From Aquabacterium sp. (GTDB lineage: Bacteria > Pseudomonadota > Gammaproteobacteria > Burkholderiales > Burkholderiaceae_C), in NCBI GenBank assembly GCA_023150345.1, contig JAKLLB010000004.1, forward strand, positions 1 to 64,000: 64,000 nt of DNA. Reading direction: 5' to 3'. Positions 8,779 to 17,233 of this stretch are shown in pieces (positions within the stretch are counted from its first letter, which is position 1; each line of letters starts with the position of its first letter). The notes under the pieces were generated by a model. It worked only from the letters and a program-made list of their open reading frames with translations. It searched no databases and was not told the origin of the DNA. The translations under genes were made by a program, and so were the position numbers.

Positions 8779-9079
8779 CGAAGTGCTCCGTCAGGGGTGA
8801 GAAAGGGCAGTGAGGACAATGCACAAGGCCGGCAACATGCTCCCTGAGCAATGCGCCGGCCCGCTGGGAAATCGATTCTAAGCAGAGCCCCCGCGCGCCA
8901 CGCCGCAAAGCGTGGAGGAAGTGGCCGTCGGGTCCGGTTCTGATGCTGCGGTGCAGCACCGAACGGGCACAATACCAGTTTTTCGTCCGGCAGGCGATGG
9001 TTCCACCGCGTCCGCCGGGCCCTACCGCGCCGGCCGCACCCCGGGCCGGGACGCGGTGTCTCGCGAACCACCGATTTGC
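8779..9079. other. 301-nt divergent intergenic region with a short inverted repeat
   Basis: This region holds the promoters for argD (minus) and the DUF3579 gene (plus). A 6-bp inverted repeat with a 3-nt spacer (TGCTGC / GCAGCA, 8944-8958) lies about 120 nt upstream of the DUF3579 start and could be an operator or a small hairpin. No clear ARG-box, RNA gene or sigma-70 pair was recognised by eye. Confidence 0.4.
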
Positions 9080-9391
9080 ATGTCCGCCGCCCATCCGCGT
9101 CAGTACACCATCCAGGGCATCACCCGCAGTGGCCGCACATTCCGGCCCAGCGACTGGGCCGAGCGGCTGGCTGGCGCGCTGTCGAGCTTCCGCCCGGGCG
9201 GCACGCAGTCCGGCCCGGGCTCGCACATCGGCTATTCGCCCTATTGCGTGCCGCGGGTGATCGACGGCGTCAAGTGCGTGATCGTCAACGAGGCGCTGCG
9301 CGGCGTCGAGCCCATGGCCTGGGACTTCGTCATGAACTTCGCCCGCGACAACGAGCTCAAGGTGGTCGAGGTCACGCCGCCGCAGGCCTGA
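9080..9391 (+). CDS. DUF3579 domain-containing protein
   Basis: A 103-residue protein of a conserved beta-proteobacterial family of unknown function, recognised from the start (YTIQGITRSGRTFRPSDWAERL) through MAWDFVMNFARDNELKV near the C-terminus. It has no signal peptide or membrane segment. The ATG at 9080 is chosen because homology begins there; an in-frame upstream extension has no support. Members commonly sit next to arginine-biosynthesis genes, as here (family knowledge), but no role is established. Confidence 0.85.
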   Translation: MSAAHPRQYTIQGITRSGRTFRPSDWAERLAGALSSFRPGGTQSGPGSHIGYSPYCVPRVIDGVKCVIVNEALRGVEPMAWDFVMNFARDNELKVVEVTPPQA

Positions 9392-9412
9392 AAGGGCCGA
9401 CTGCGTCGACTC

Positions 9413-9456
9413 CCTGAGGCTCCGCCGCGCGCCGTCGTCGGCGCCTCGGGCTCAGG
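9413..9456. terminator. Candidate bidirectional terminator between convergent genes
   Basis: The 67-nt gap between the convergent DUF3579 and alcohol dehydrogenase genes contains CCTGAGGC (9413-9420), able to pair with GCCTCGGG (9443-9450), or alternatively CCTGAG with CTCAGG (9451-9456). No T-run follows, so it would be a weak or factor-assisted terminator. The assignment rests on position and pairing only. Confidence 0.35.
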
Positions 9457-9458
9457 CC

Positions 9459-11570
9459 TCACTTGCCGCCAACCTGGGCGAGCTGCCCCTTGAGGTCGTG
9501 CGCGCGCTTGACGATGTATTGGCGGATCAATTCCATGTCCTCGGGCTTGAGCACGCTGGCGAAGTTGGGCATGCCGCGGTTCAGGCGCGAGCCCGAGAGC
9601 ACGGCGATGTATTGCTCGTGCTTCTTGGGCGTCATGTAGCGCAGGTCGGGATAGACGCTGCCGCTGACCGCGTTCAAGCCGTGGCAGGAGCCGCAGAAGC
9701 CGTTGAACATCGTGCGCGCGGTCTTGAGCTGCTCGGCCGAGGCGGTGACTTCACGCAGCGGCGGCAGCGCCTGCGGCGCCTGCTTGGGCGGCGGCAGCTT
9801 GCCGTGGGCACCGAGCTTGAAGGTGACCACGCGTGCCTCGGCCTGCACCCGGGTGGAATGCGACAGCGGCCCGGCCACGCCCGGGAACGCGCCGCCCCAT
9901 CCCACCATGAAGGTGACGTACTGCTCGCCGCCCACCTCGTAGGTGACGGGGGCGGCCATCGCACCGGAATTCACGCGGGCGTCCCACAGCTTCTTGCCCG
10001 TGTCGGCCGCATAGGCCACGGCGCGGCCATCGGCGGTGCCCTGGAACACCAGGTTGCCGGCCGTGCTGAGCGTGCCACCGTTCCAGGGCGCGGTGTACTC
10101 CTGCGTCCAGGCGGGCGCCTGCTTGACCGGATCCCAGGCGATCAGGCGGCCCTTCCAGGCGCTGCGGATCTCGGCCTCGACCTTCGGGTCCTCGGGCAGA
10201 TCGGGCACCTCCACGCCCAGGTTGACCACCGACTTGTGCGGGATGAACAGCGGTTGCTTCTGCGCCTCCAGGCCCGCCACGCTCTCTTGCGCCGGCAGGT
10301 AGACCAGGCCCGTCTTGGGGTTGAACGACATCGGCTGCCAGTTGTGCGCGCCCAGGAAGCTGGGAATCACGACCTTGGGGCCGGTGAGGTAGTTCACGTC
10401 GGCACTCACCACGGGTCGGCCGGTGGCCAGATCGACGTGCGTGGCCCAGTTGATGGGCACGAAGTTCTTGGCCGACAGCAGCTTGCCGTTGGTGCGGTCG
10501 AGCACGTAGAAGAAGCCGTTCTTGGGCGCCTGCATCAGCACCTTGCGCGGTGCGCCGTCGATGGCGATGTCGGCCAGGATGATGTGCTGCGTGGCGGTGT
10601 AGTCCCACATGTCCGACGGCGTGGTCTGGTAGTGCCAGACGTACTCGCCGGTGTCGGGCCGCAGCGCGACGATGGACGACAGGAACAGGTTGTCGCCCTT
10701 GCCCTCGCTGCGGAACTGGTGGTTCCAGGGCGAGCCGTTGCCGGTGCCGATGTACAGCAGGTCCAGCTCGGGGTCGTAGGCCATCGAGTCCCACACCGTG
10801 CCGCCGCCGCCCCATTTCACCCAGTTGTTGCCGCTCCATGTCTTGAGCGCGATCTCCATCGCCTTGTCTTCGGGTGGCAGGGCGGGGTCGCCGGGCACGG
10901 TGTAGAAGCGCCAGGCCTGCTTGCCGGTCTCCGCGTCGTAGGCGGTGATGTAGCCGCGCACGCCGAACTCGGCGCCGCCGTTGCCGATCAGCACCTTGCC
11001 CTTGACGATGCGGGGCGCGCCGGTGACGGTGTAGCTCTTCTTGCGGTCGAGGATGGTGTCCACGCTCCAGGCGACCTTGCCGGTCTTGGCATCGAGTGCG
11101 ATCAGGCGGCCATCGAAGCTGCCGACGTAGACACGACCCTTCCAAACCGCGACGCCGCGGTTGACGGTGTCGCAGCAGCCCTGGCCGAGGTTCTCGCCCG
11201 GCACCTTGGGGTCGAAGGTCCACAGCCGCTTGCCGGTGCGCGCGTCGAGCGCGTAGACGATGCTCCAGGCGCCAGTGGTGTACATCACGCCGTCGACGAC
11301 GATGGGCGTGGCCTCGACGCCGCGGTCCACGTCGAGCTTGACCGTCCAGGCCAGGCCCAGCCGGCCGACGTTGCCGGCGTCGATCCTGGCCAGCGGCGAG
11401 TGGCGCTGCTCGTCGTAGGTGCGCCCGTGGCTCATCCAGTTGCCTGGCTCCTGGTCGGCCGCACGAATGCGCGCGCCGTCGACATCGGCCGGCGCCTTCG
11501 GTGCCGCAGCAGCAGCAGTGCACAGCGTCGCCAGGGACAGCGACAGGATCGTTCGCGTCAACGTCATCAT
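9459..11570 (-). CDS. Quinohaemoprotein alcohol dehydrogenase (PQQ- and haem c-dependent)
   Basis: A 703-residue periplasmic type II PQQ alcohol dehydrogenase that oxidises alcohols and passes electrons through its own haem c domain. A signal peptide (residues about 1-23) precedes the eight-bladed propeller with the vicinal disulfide Cys132-Cys133 (GQGCCDTV), a calcium-site block (GTGNGSPWNH) and the catalytic aspartate region SDMWDYTATQH. The C-terminal cytochrome domain has CGSCH. Two ATGs in tandem (11570 and 11567) follow a GAGGAG ribosome site. An SDR gene lies just upstream on the same strand. PQQ synthesis genes are absent from the window, and the physiological alcohol is unknown. Confidence 0.93.
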   Translation of the reverse strand: MMTLTRTILSLSLATLCTAAAAAPKAPADVDGARIRAADQEPGNWMSHGRTYDEQRHSPLARIDAGNVGRLGLAWTVKLDVDRGVEATPIVVDGVMYTTGAWSIVYALDARTGKRLWTFDPKVPGENLGQGCCDTVNRGVAVWKGRVYVGSFDGRLIALDAKTGKVAWSVDTILDRKKSYTVTGAPRIVKGKVLIGNGGAEFGVRGYITAYDAETGKQAWRFYTVPGDPALPPEDKAMEIALKTWSGNNWVKWGGGGTVWDSMAYDPELDLLYIGTGNGSPWNHQFRSEGKGDNLFLSSIVALRPDTGEYVWHYQTTPSDMWDYTATQHIILADIAIDGAPRKVLMQAPKNGFFYVLDRTNGKLLSAKNFVPINWATHVDLATGRPVVSADVNYLTGPKVVIPSFLGAHNWQPMSFNPKTGLVYLPAQESVAGLEAQKQPLFIPHKSVVNLGVEVPDLPEDPKVEAEIRSAWKGRLIAWDPVKQAPAWTQEYTAPWNGGTLSTAGNLVFQGTADGRAVAYAADTGKKLWDARVNSGAMAAPVTYEVGGEQYVTFMVGWGGAFPGVAGPLSHSTRVQAEARVVTFKLGAHGKLPPPKQAPQALPPLREVTASAEQLKTARTMFNGFCGSCHGLNAVSGSVYPDLRYMTPKKHEQYIAVLSGSRLNRGMPNFASVLKPEDMELIRQYIVKRAHDLKGQLAQVGGK

Positions 11571-11590
11571 CGTCTCCTCGTCGTAGGGCT

Positions 11591-12346
11591 TCAGATGCTC
11601 ATGCCACCGTCGACAACGAGTGTCGTGCCGGTGGTGTAGCTCGATTGCGCGCTGGCCAGGTAGAGCACCGACTGCGCGATTTCGTCGGGCCGGCCGTGGC
11701 GCGCCAGCGGAGTTTGCTCGTCGAAGAAGGCTGCGCCGTCGCGCTGGATCAAACGCGCCAGGTCGGCCTCCACCGCGTGCTGGAAGGCGTTGTCGACCGG
11801 CCCGGGGTGAATGGTGTTGACGCGGATGCGCCGCGGCGCCAGTTCCTTGGCCAGGCAGCGCATGAGGCCGATCTGCGCATGCTTGGCGGTGATGTAGGCG
11901 TAGACGCCGGGGTCGCCGCGCAGGCCGGCCACGCTGGAGGTGATGACGATGCTGCCGCCGTCGTTCATCTGCGGCACGGCGGCGCGGCACATCAGGAAGG
12001 CACCCTTGACGTGCACCGCCTGAACGGCGTCGAACACGTCTTCGGGGTACTCGTGGATGGGCGCGACGACGCCGAAGTTGCCGGCGTTGCTGAACAGCAC
12101 ATCGATGCGGCCCAGCTGCGCAACGGTGGCCGCCACCAGTGCCTGGACGCTGGCGCGCTGTGCGACGTCGGTGGGCAGCGCCACGGCTGCGTCGCCGAGC
12201 TCGGCGCGCGCGGCCTCCAACCGCTGCGCATCGACATCGGCCAGCATCACGCGCGCGCCCTCGGTCACGAACAGCCGCGCCGTGGCCAGCCCGATGCTGC
12301 CGCCACCGCCGGTGACGAGGCAGACCTTGCCCTGCAGTGCCCCCAT
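11591..12346 (-). CDS. SDR family NAD(P)-dependent oxidoreductase
   Basis: A 251-residue classical short-chain dehydrogenase. It shows the nucleotide-binding TGGGGSIG, the NAG in FSNAGNFG, the catalytic serine in VITSSVAGL, and Tyr/Lys in YAYITAKHA, followed by a C-terminal GTTLVVDGGMS. ATG 12346 follows an AAGGAGGAGG ribosome site and removes an unconserved extension. The gene is 20 nt upstream of the PQQ alcohol dehydrogenase on the same strand, so it may process the same alcohol or a later ketone intermediate. Substrate unknown. Confidence 0.9.
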   Translation of the reverse strand: MGALQGKVCLVTGGGGSIGLATARLFVTEGARVMLADVDAQRLEAARAELGDAAVALPTDVAQRASVQALVAATVAQLGRIDVLFSNAGNFGVVAPIHEYPEDVFDAVQAVHVKGAFLMCRAAVPQMNDGGSIVITSSVAGLRGDPGVYAYITAKHAQIGLMRCLAKELAPRRIRVNTIHPGPVDNAFQHAVEADLARLIQRDGAAFFDEQTPLARHGRPDEIAQSVLYLASAQSSYTTGTTLVVDGGMSI

Positions 12347-12496
12347 GAACCTCCTCCTTGCTCGCATGGCGTGCCGCGGCGCGGCGACCGCGGCCATGCC
12401 GGGAGCGTAGGAGTGCAGGTGCCGGGCGGCTTGCCTGCGCGTGCCAGCGACTTGGGCTGCCGTGCCTGGGCGCAGCACTGGTGGCCGGGGCGTGGC

Positions 12497-13444
12497 TCAG
12501 CGCGGACGGTGTCGCCACTCCCGCGGCGCCATGCCGTAGCGCGCCTTGAAGCTGCGCGAGAAGTGCGCACTGTCCTTGAACCCCCAGCGCAGGGCAATCT
12601 GCGTCACGCTCTCGTGCTGCCAGGCGGGCGTGGACAGCGCCTCTGCGCAGCAGGCCAGGCGGCGTTCGCGCAGGTACGTGCCCAGCGTCGTGTCGCGTGC
12701 CTCGAACAGGCGATACAGCGAGCGCACCGACACCGCGCAGGAGCGGGCGATGTCCTGCGGGTCGAGATCTTCGTGCAGGCGCTCGTCGATGTAGGCCGCC
12801 ACCCGTGCCCAATCGCGTGCGCGGCCTCCCGCGTGCTCGCTGTCGTCGGCCAGTGGTGCCAGCAGCGCCAGCAGGGCATCGGTGAGCGCGGCGCCCTCGC
12901 GTTCACCGAACAGCTCGTGCCTGGCGGCGATCTGCTCGACGAATCCGCCAAGCACCGTGCCCATCGGGCTGGCTGCGGCCAGGGTGCGGGCCAATTGCGG
13001 GCGCGGCGATCGCAGCCGCCGCTCGAGGGCTTCGCACGGCAGGTGCACCGACACATGCTGGGTATCGGCCACGTAGACGAACTCGCTGGGCAGGCGCGAG
13101 TCGATCAGCGCGAGGTCGCCCGTGTCCAGCACGGCCTGGCGACCCTGCTGCGACAGCACCGAGTGGCCCTGCCGCTGGTAGATCAGGAAGTAGTACAGGC
13201 CATCCTCGGCGCGCGTGTCGTGGCCGGACTTGGCCAGCGAATGGGCGTTGGTGGCCACCTGTGCGAACTCGAGCCCGGGCCGGCGATGCAGCGCGATGTG
13301 GCCCGCGAAGTCGTCCAGGTACCGCGGTGCACGCGACTCGAAGCGGCCGCAGATCGCGCGCACGTCGTGGCACCACTGTTCATAGCCGTCACGGCCGCGC
13401 GTGACGCTGCGCATCGCTTGCATCAAGAGGCTCCCGCACTGCAC
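12497..13444 (-). CDS. AraC family transcriptional regulator
   Basis: A 315-residue regulator. The C-terminal ~100 residues have two AraC helix-turn-helix motifs (DIARSCAVSVRSLYRLF and IALRWGFKDSAHFSRSFK) ending in YGMAPREWR. The N-terminal ~200 residues resemble the effector domain of FeaR/NahR-like AraC proteins that sense aromatic or amine compounds. An alternative start is the ATG at 13423. It sits between the SDR/alcohol dehydrogenase genes (same strand) and a divergent ABC importer, and probably controls one or both units (inference from position). Confidence 0.9.
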   Translation of the reverse strand: MQCGSLLMQAMRSVTRGRDGYEQWCHDVRAICGRFESRAPRYLDDFAGHIALHRRPGLEFAQVATNAHSLAKSGHDTRAEDGLYYFLIYQRQGHSVLSQQGRQAVLDTGDLALIDSRLPSEFVYVADTQHVSVHLPCEALERRLRSPRPQLARTLAAASPMGTVLGGFVEQIAARHELFGEREGAALTDALLALLAPLADDSEHAGGRARDWARVAAYIDERLHEDLDPQDIARSCAVSVRSLYRLFEARDTTLGTYLRERRLACCAEALSTPAWQHESVTQIALRWGFKDSAHFSRSFKARYGMAPREWRHRPR

Positions 13445-13635
13445 GCATGCCGGCAGCGCAACCCGTTCTTATACGGCGCACCGGCCATCGCCGGACCTAG
13501 GGATCGCCACGGGTCGGCGACGATTCCGAGGGGAAACCCGTAGCGTCACCGGCAAACCGCTGGCAGCGCGAGTCAAGCACGCGCGGCAGGCGGCCCGTAG
13601 GCTAGCACCATCGATCGAACCTGGAGGAGACGACC

Positions 13636-14919
13636 ATGACGCGATTGCACCTGCCGCCCTTCATGGCCCGGCCGCTGGCCGTGGCCGCGGTGTTCGCCAC
13701 TGCGGTGGCCAGTCTGCCGGCTGCCGCAGACACCATCCGCATCGGCTACATCAGCCCGCTGACCGGCTCGCACGCCGAGTTCTCCGAGAGCGACCCGTAC
13801 GTGCTCGGTCGCATGAAGGCCCTGCTCAAGGGCGGGCTGACGATCGCGGGCAAGAAGTACGACGTCGAGATCATCGAGAAGGACAGCCAGTCCAGCACCG
13901 ATCGCGCCGGTGCGCTGGCCGCGCAGCTCATCACCAAGAACAAGGTCGACCTGCTGCTGATCCAGGACTCGCTGAGCTCGATCACCGCCGCCGACCAGGC
14001 CGAGCTCAACGGCGTGCCGGCGGTCTCGACCATGATGCCCTGGCAGGCCTGGATGTTCCCGCGCAAGGGCGATCCGAAGGTCGGCTTCGAGTGGAGTTAC
14101 CACTTCTTCTGGGGTCTGGAGGACGTGGTCGGGGCCTACAAGGAGATCTGGGCTTCGGTGAAGACGAACAAGAAGATCGGCGGCATCTACTCGGCCGACC
14201 CCGGTGGCGAGGCCTTCGGCAGCGAGGAGTTCGGCGTGCCGGCGCTGGCCAAGCAGATCGGCTATGGGCACGTCTCGACTGGCAAGTTCCAGGAAGGCGT
14301 GGCCGACTTCTCGCCGCAGATCGGCAAGTTCAAGACCGAGGGCGTCGAGATCGTCAGCGGGCACGCCCACGTGCCGGACTTCACCACCTTCTGGTCGCAG
14401 TCGGCGCAGCAGAAGTTCCAGCCCAAGGTGGTGACAGTGGCCGCGGCGCTGCTGTTCCCGGCCGGGCTGAACGCCCAGGGTGCGCGCGGCGACGGCCTCA
14501 CCACCGAGGTCTGGTGGACGCCGGGCTTCCCCTACAAGTCGTCGCTCACCGGGCAGACGGCCCGCCAGCTGGCCGAGGACTACGAGAAGGCCACCAGCCG
14601 TCAATGGACCCAGCCACTGGGCTACGCCCATGCCATCTGGGAGGTGGGCATCGAAGCGCTCAAGCGTGCAAAGAATCCCCACGACCGCAAGGCGGTGCGC
14701 GATGCGCTCAAGACGATGAAGTTCGACACCATCGTCGGCAGCGTCAACTGGGCCGACACGCCGATCAAGAACGTCGCCAAGACGGCGGTGCTCGGCGGTC
14801 AGTGGCGCATGGGCAAGGCCGTGGGGTCGAAGCACAAGTACGAGTTGCTGATCACCAACAACGGCAGTGCACCGCACATCCCGGTGCAGTCACCGGTCAA
14901 ACTGCTCGGGGAACTCTGA
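13636..14919 (+). CDS. ABC transporter substrate-binding protein, branched-chain amino acid (LivK) type
   Basis: A 427-residue periplasmic binding protein of the Peripla_BP_6 family. A signal peptide occupies about residues 1-33, with PAAADTIRIGYISPLTG at the mature start. The block IGGIYSADPGGEAFGSEEFG and the length match importers for aromatic or amide-type solutes as well as amino acids, so the ligand cannot be named. It opens a five-gene importer cluster, with the ATPase gene starting 10 nt downstream. A GGAGGAG ribosome site precedes ATG 13636. Confidence 0.9.
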   Translation: MTRLHLPPFMARPLAVAAVFATAVASLPAAADTIRIGYISPLTGSHAEFSESDPYVLGRMKALLKGGLTIAGKKYDVEIIEKDSQSSTDRAGALAAQLITKNKVDLLLIQDSLSSITAADQAELNGVPAVSTMMPWQAWMFPRKGDPKVGFEWSYHFFWGLEDVVGAYKEIWASVKTNKKIGGIYSADPGGEAFGSEEFGVPALAKQIGYGHVSTGKFQEGVADFSPQIGKFKTEGVEIVSGHAHVPDFTTFWSQSAQQKFQPKVVTVAAALLFPAGLNAQGARGDGLTTEVWWTPGFPYKSSLTGQTARQLAEDYEKATSRQWTQPLGYAHAIWEVGIEALKRAKNPHDRKAVRDALKTMKFDTIVGSVNWADTPIKNVAKTAVLGGQWRMGKAVGSKHKYELLITNNGSAPHIPVQSPVKLLGEL

Positions 14920-14929
14920 ACCTCGCCAC

Positions 14930-15667
14930 ATGCTCGCGATCGAAGGCCTGGGCAAGCGCTATGGCCGCCTGCAAGTCATCGACGACTTCACGCTCGCCCT
15001 GGGCGAGCGCGAGGTTGTCGGCATCATCGGCCCCAACGGTGCGGGCAAGACGACGCTGTTCTCGCTGATCGCAGGTCAGATCGCGCCCGACGCCGGGCGC
15101 ATCGCCTGGCGCGGGCACGACATCACCACCATGCCGCCCGAACGGCGCTGCGCCGCGGGCATCGGCCGCACCTTCCAGGTGCCGCGTCCTTTTCATGGCA
15201 TGAGCGTGTTCGAGACGGCGCTGGTCGCGGCGCGCTTTGGGGCCGGAATGCGTGGCCGAGAGGCGCTCGACTGCGCCGCCGATGCGATCGAGCAGAGCGG
15301 GCTGGCGGCGCGGCGCGACACGCCCTGCGCCGAGCTGACACTGCTTGACCGCAAGCGCCTGGAACTCACCCGGGCGCTGGCCACCCGCCCGCAGTTGCTG
15401 CTGCTCGACGAGATCGGCGGCGGCCTCACCGACCGCGAGATCGATGCGCTGCTGCAGATCCTGGCCGGCGTGCGCGCGCGCGGCGTGGCCATCGTCTGGA
15501 TCGAGCACATCGTGCGCGCGCTCACGGCCTTCGTCGAGCGGCTGGTGGTCATCGATGCCGGGCGCAAGCTCGCCGATGGCGCGCCGGCGGAGGTGATGGC
15601 CGACCCGCGGGTGCATGCCATCTACATGGGGCTGGACGCAGCGGAGGCCACCGATGCCGCTGCTTGA
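14930..15667 (+). CDS. ABC transporter ATP-binding protein (LivG-type)
   Basis: A 245-residue ATPase of the branched-chain importer. It has Walker A GPNGAGKTTL, the LivG-type RTFQVPRPF block, Walker B LLLLDEIGGGL and an EHIV switch histidine. The signature motif is unusual: where LivG proteins normally carry LSxGQ, this one reads LTLLDRKRLEL. ATG 14930 is chosen because the preceding in-frame codons are a shadow of the binding protein gene. It overlaps the next ATPase gene by 14 nt. Confidence 0.9.
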   Translation: MLAIEGLGKRYGRLQVIDDFTLALGEREVVGIIGPNGAGKTTLFSLIAGQIAPDAGRIAWRGHDITTMPPERRCAAGIGRTFQVPRPFHGMSVFETALVAARFGAGMRGREALDCAADAIEQSGLAARRDTPCAELTLLDRKRLELTRALATRPQLLLLDEIGGGLTDREIDALLQILAGVRARGVAIVWIEHIVRALTAFVERLVVIDAGRKLADGAPAEVMADPRVHAIYMGLDAAEATDAAA

Positions 15668-16361
15668 GCTCGATCGCGTCGAGGCCGGTTACGGCGCCAT
15701 ACGCGCGCTGTTCGGTGTCGGCCTCGCCCTGGAGGCCGGGCGCACGCTGGCGCTGATCGGGGCCAACGGCGCGGGCAAGTCGACGCTGTTGCGTGCCATC
15801 GCCGGGCTCACACCGCCCAGCGCCGGGCGGGTGCGTTTCGACGGCGCGGACCTCACCGGCATGCCGGCACACGCCATCGCCGCGCGCGGTATCGCCCTGG
15901 TGCCCGAGGGGCGGCGCCTGTTCGCCTCGCTGACTGTGGAAGAGAACCTGCTGATGGGTACCAGCGCCGGCCGCGCCGGGCCCTGGAACCTGCAGGCCGT
16001 CTACGCGCTGTTCCCGGACCTGGTGGCCCGGCGGCAGCATGGCGCGACCATGCTTTCGGGCGGCCAGCAGCAGATGGTGGCCATCGGCCGTGCGCTGATG
16101 GCCAACCCGCGCCTGCTGCTGTGCGACGAGCTCTCGCTGGGCCTGGCGCCGGTGGTGGTGCGTGGCCTGTATGGCGCGCTGGCGCAGGTCAGCGCGCAGG
16201 GTGTGGCGCTGGTCGTGGTCGAGCAGGACATCGGCCAGGCGCTGGCTGCCAGCGACGACTGGCTGTGCCTGCGCGAGGGCGAGGTGGTGCTGGCCGGCAC
16301 GCGCGGGCAGGCCGACCGCGGCGCCATCGCCAGGGCCTACTTCGGCAGCGAGGCCGCATGA
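15654..16361 (+). CDS. ABC transporter ATP-binding protein (LivF-type)
   Basis: A 235-residue second ATPase of the same importer. It carries Walker A GANGAGKSTL, a full signature LSGGQQQMVAIGRAL and Walker B LLLCDELSLGL, in the LivF arrangement with VPEGRRLFASLTVEENL. ATG 15654 overlaps the LivG-type gene by 14 nt, and the stop overlaps the next start in ATGA. Its canonical signature motif contrasts with the altered one in its partner; in such heterodimers one degenerate ATP site is tolerated. Confidence 0.93.
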   Translation: MPLLELDRVEAGYGAIRALFGVGLALEAGRTLALIGANGAGKSTLLRAIAGLTPPSAGRVRFDGADLTGMPAHAIAARGIALVPEGRRLFASLTVEENLLMGTSAGRAGPWNLQAVYALFPDLVARRQHGATMLSGGQQQMVAIGRALMANPRLLLCDELSLGLAPVVVRGLYGALAQVSAQGVALVVVEQDIGQALAASDDWLCLREGEVVLAGTRGQADRGAIARAYFGSEAA

Positions 16362-17233
16362 ATGCCGTCGCCGATACCCTGGTGCAGGGGCTGCTGCTGG
16401 GCGGCCACTTCGCGCTGTCGGGACTGGGGCTTGCGCTGGCCTTCGGCATCATGCGCATCGTCAACATCGCCCATGGCGACCTGCTCGTCGTCGCCGCCTA
16501 CCTGGGCGTGGCGCTGGTGCGGCTGACGCCGCTGTCGCCGCTGGCGGCGGTGCTGGTGATCGTGCCGGCGATGGCGGCACTGGGCTGGCTGCTGCAGCGC
16601 CTGCTGTTCAACCGGCTCGTCGGCCAGGGCGACCTGGCACCGATGCTGGTGACCTTCGGGCTGTCGATCATCGTTCACAACGCGCTGCAGGAGTTGTTCT
16701 CGGCCGACTTCCAGACGCTCGATGCCGGCGCCGCACGCACCGCCAGCGTCGAGGCTGCGGGCATGCACCTGGGGCTGCTGCCGTTGGCCACGTTGGCGCT
16801 GGCGGCTCTGGTCTATGCCGGTGTGCATGCGCTGATGCGCCACACGCGCTTTGGCCGCGTCGTGCGCGCGACGGTGGACGACCCCGAGGTCGCGGCGCTC
16901 ATGGGCATCGATGCGCGGCGCGTCTATGCCGCCGGCATGGCGCTGGCGCTGGGCATCGCCGGGCTGGCCGGCTGGCTATACGGCATCAAGTCGTCGTTCA
17001 ATCCGCTGACCGGCGGCAACGAACTGCTGTTTGCCTTCGAGGCGGTGATCATCGGCGGCCTGGGGTCGATCTGGGGCAGCTTCGCCGGCGGCCTGGTGCT
17101 GGGCATCGCCCACGTCGCCGGCACGCAGGTGGACGCCGGCTGGGGCGCGTTCGCAGGGCATGTTGCCTTCTTCGGCTTCCTGTTCCTGCGCCCGGGCGGC
17201 CTGCTTGCACGTGGAGGCAGCGGCCATGGCTGA
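16358..17233 (+). CDS. Branched-chain-type ABC transporter permease (LivH-type)
   Basis: A 291-residue integral membrane protein with about eight predicted hydrophobic segments. It has the LivH features GIMRIVNIAHGDLL near the N-terminus, TRFGRVVRATVDDPEVAALMGID in the cytosolic coupling loop, and FEAVIIGGLGSIWGSFAGG toward the end. ATG 16358 overlaps the LivF-type stop (ATGA). The 3' end overlaps the LivM-type start by 8 nt, so the four transport genes are tightly coupled. Confidence 0.93.
   Translation: MNAVADTLVQGLLLGGHFALSGLGLALAFGIMRIVNIAHGDLLVVAAYLGVALVRLTPLSPLAAVLVIVPAMAALGWLLQRLLFNRLVGQGDLAPMLVTFGLSIIVHNALQELFSADFQTLDAGAARTASVEAAGMHLGLLPLATLALAALVYAGVHALMRHTRFGRVVRATVDDPEVAALMGIDARRVYAAGMALALGIAGLAGWLYGIKSSFNPLTGGNELLFAFEAVIIGGLGSIWGSFAGGLVLGIAHVAGTQVDAGWGAFAGHVAFFGFLFLRPGGLLARGGSGHG

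Noticed and set aside
9459-12812. An apparent 1117-residue fusion upstream of the PQQ alcohol dehydrogenase
   Set aside because: The upstream part is an open shadow frame opposite or across the SDR and AraC genes. It has no domain signal, and the dehydrogenase has its own signal peptide and ribosome site at 11570.
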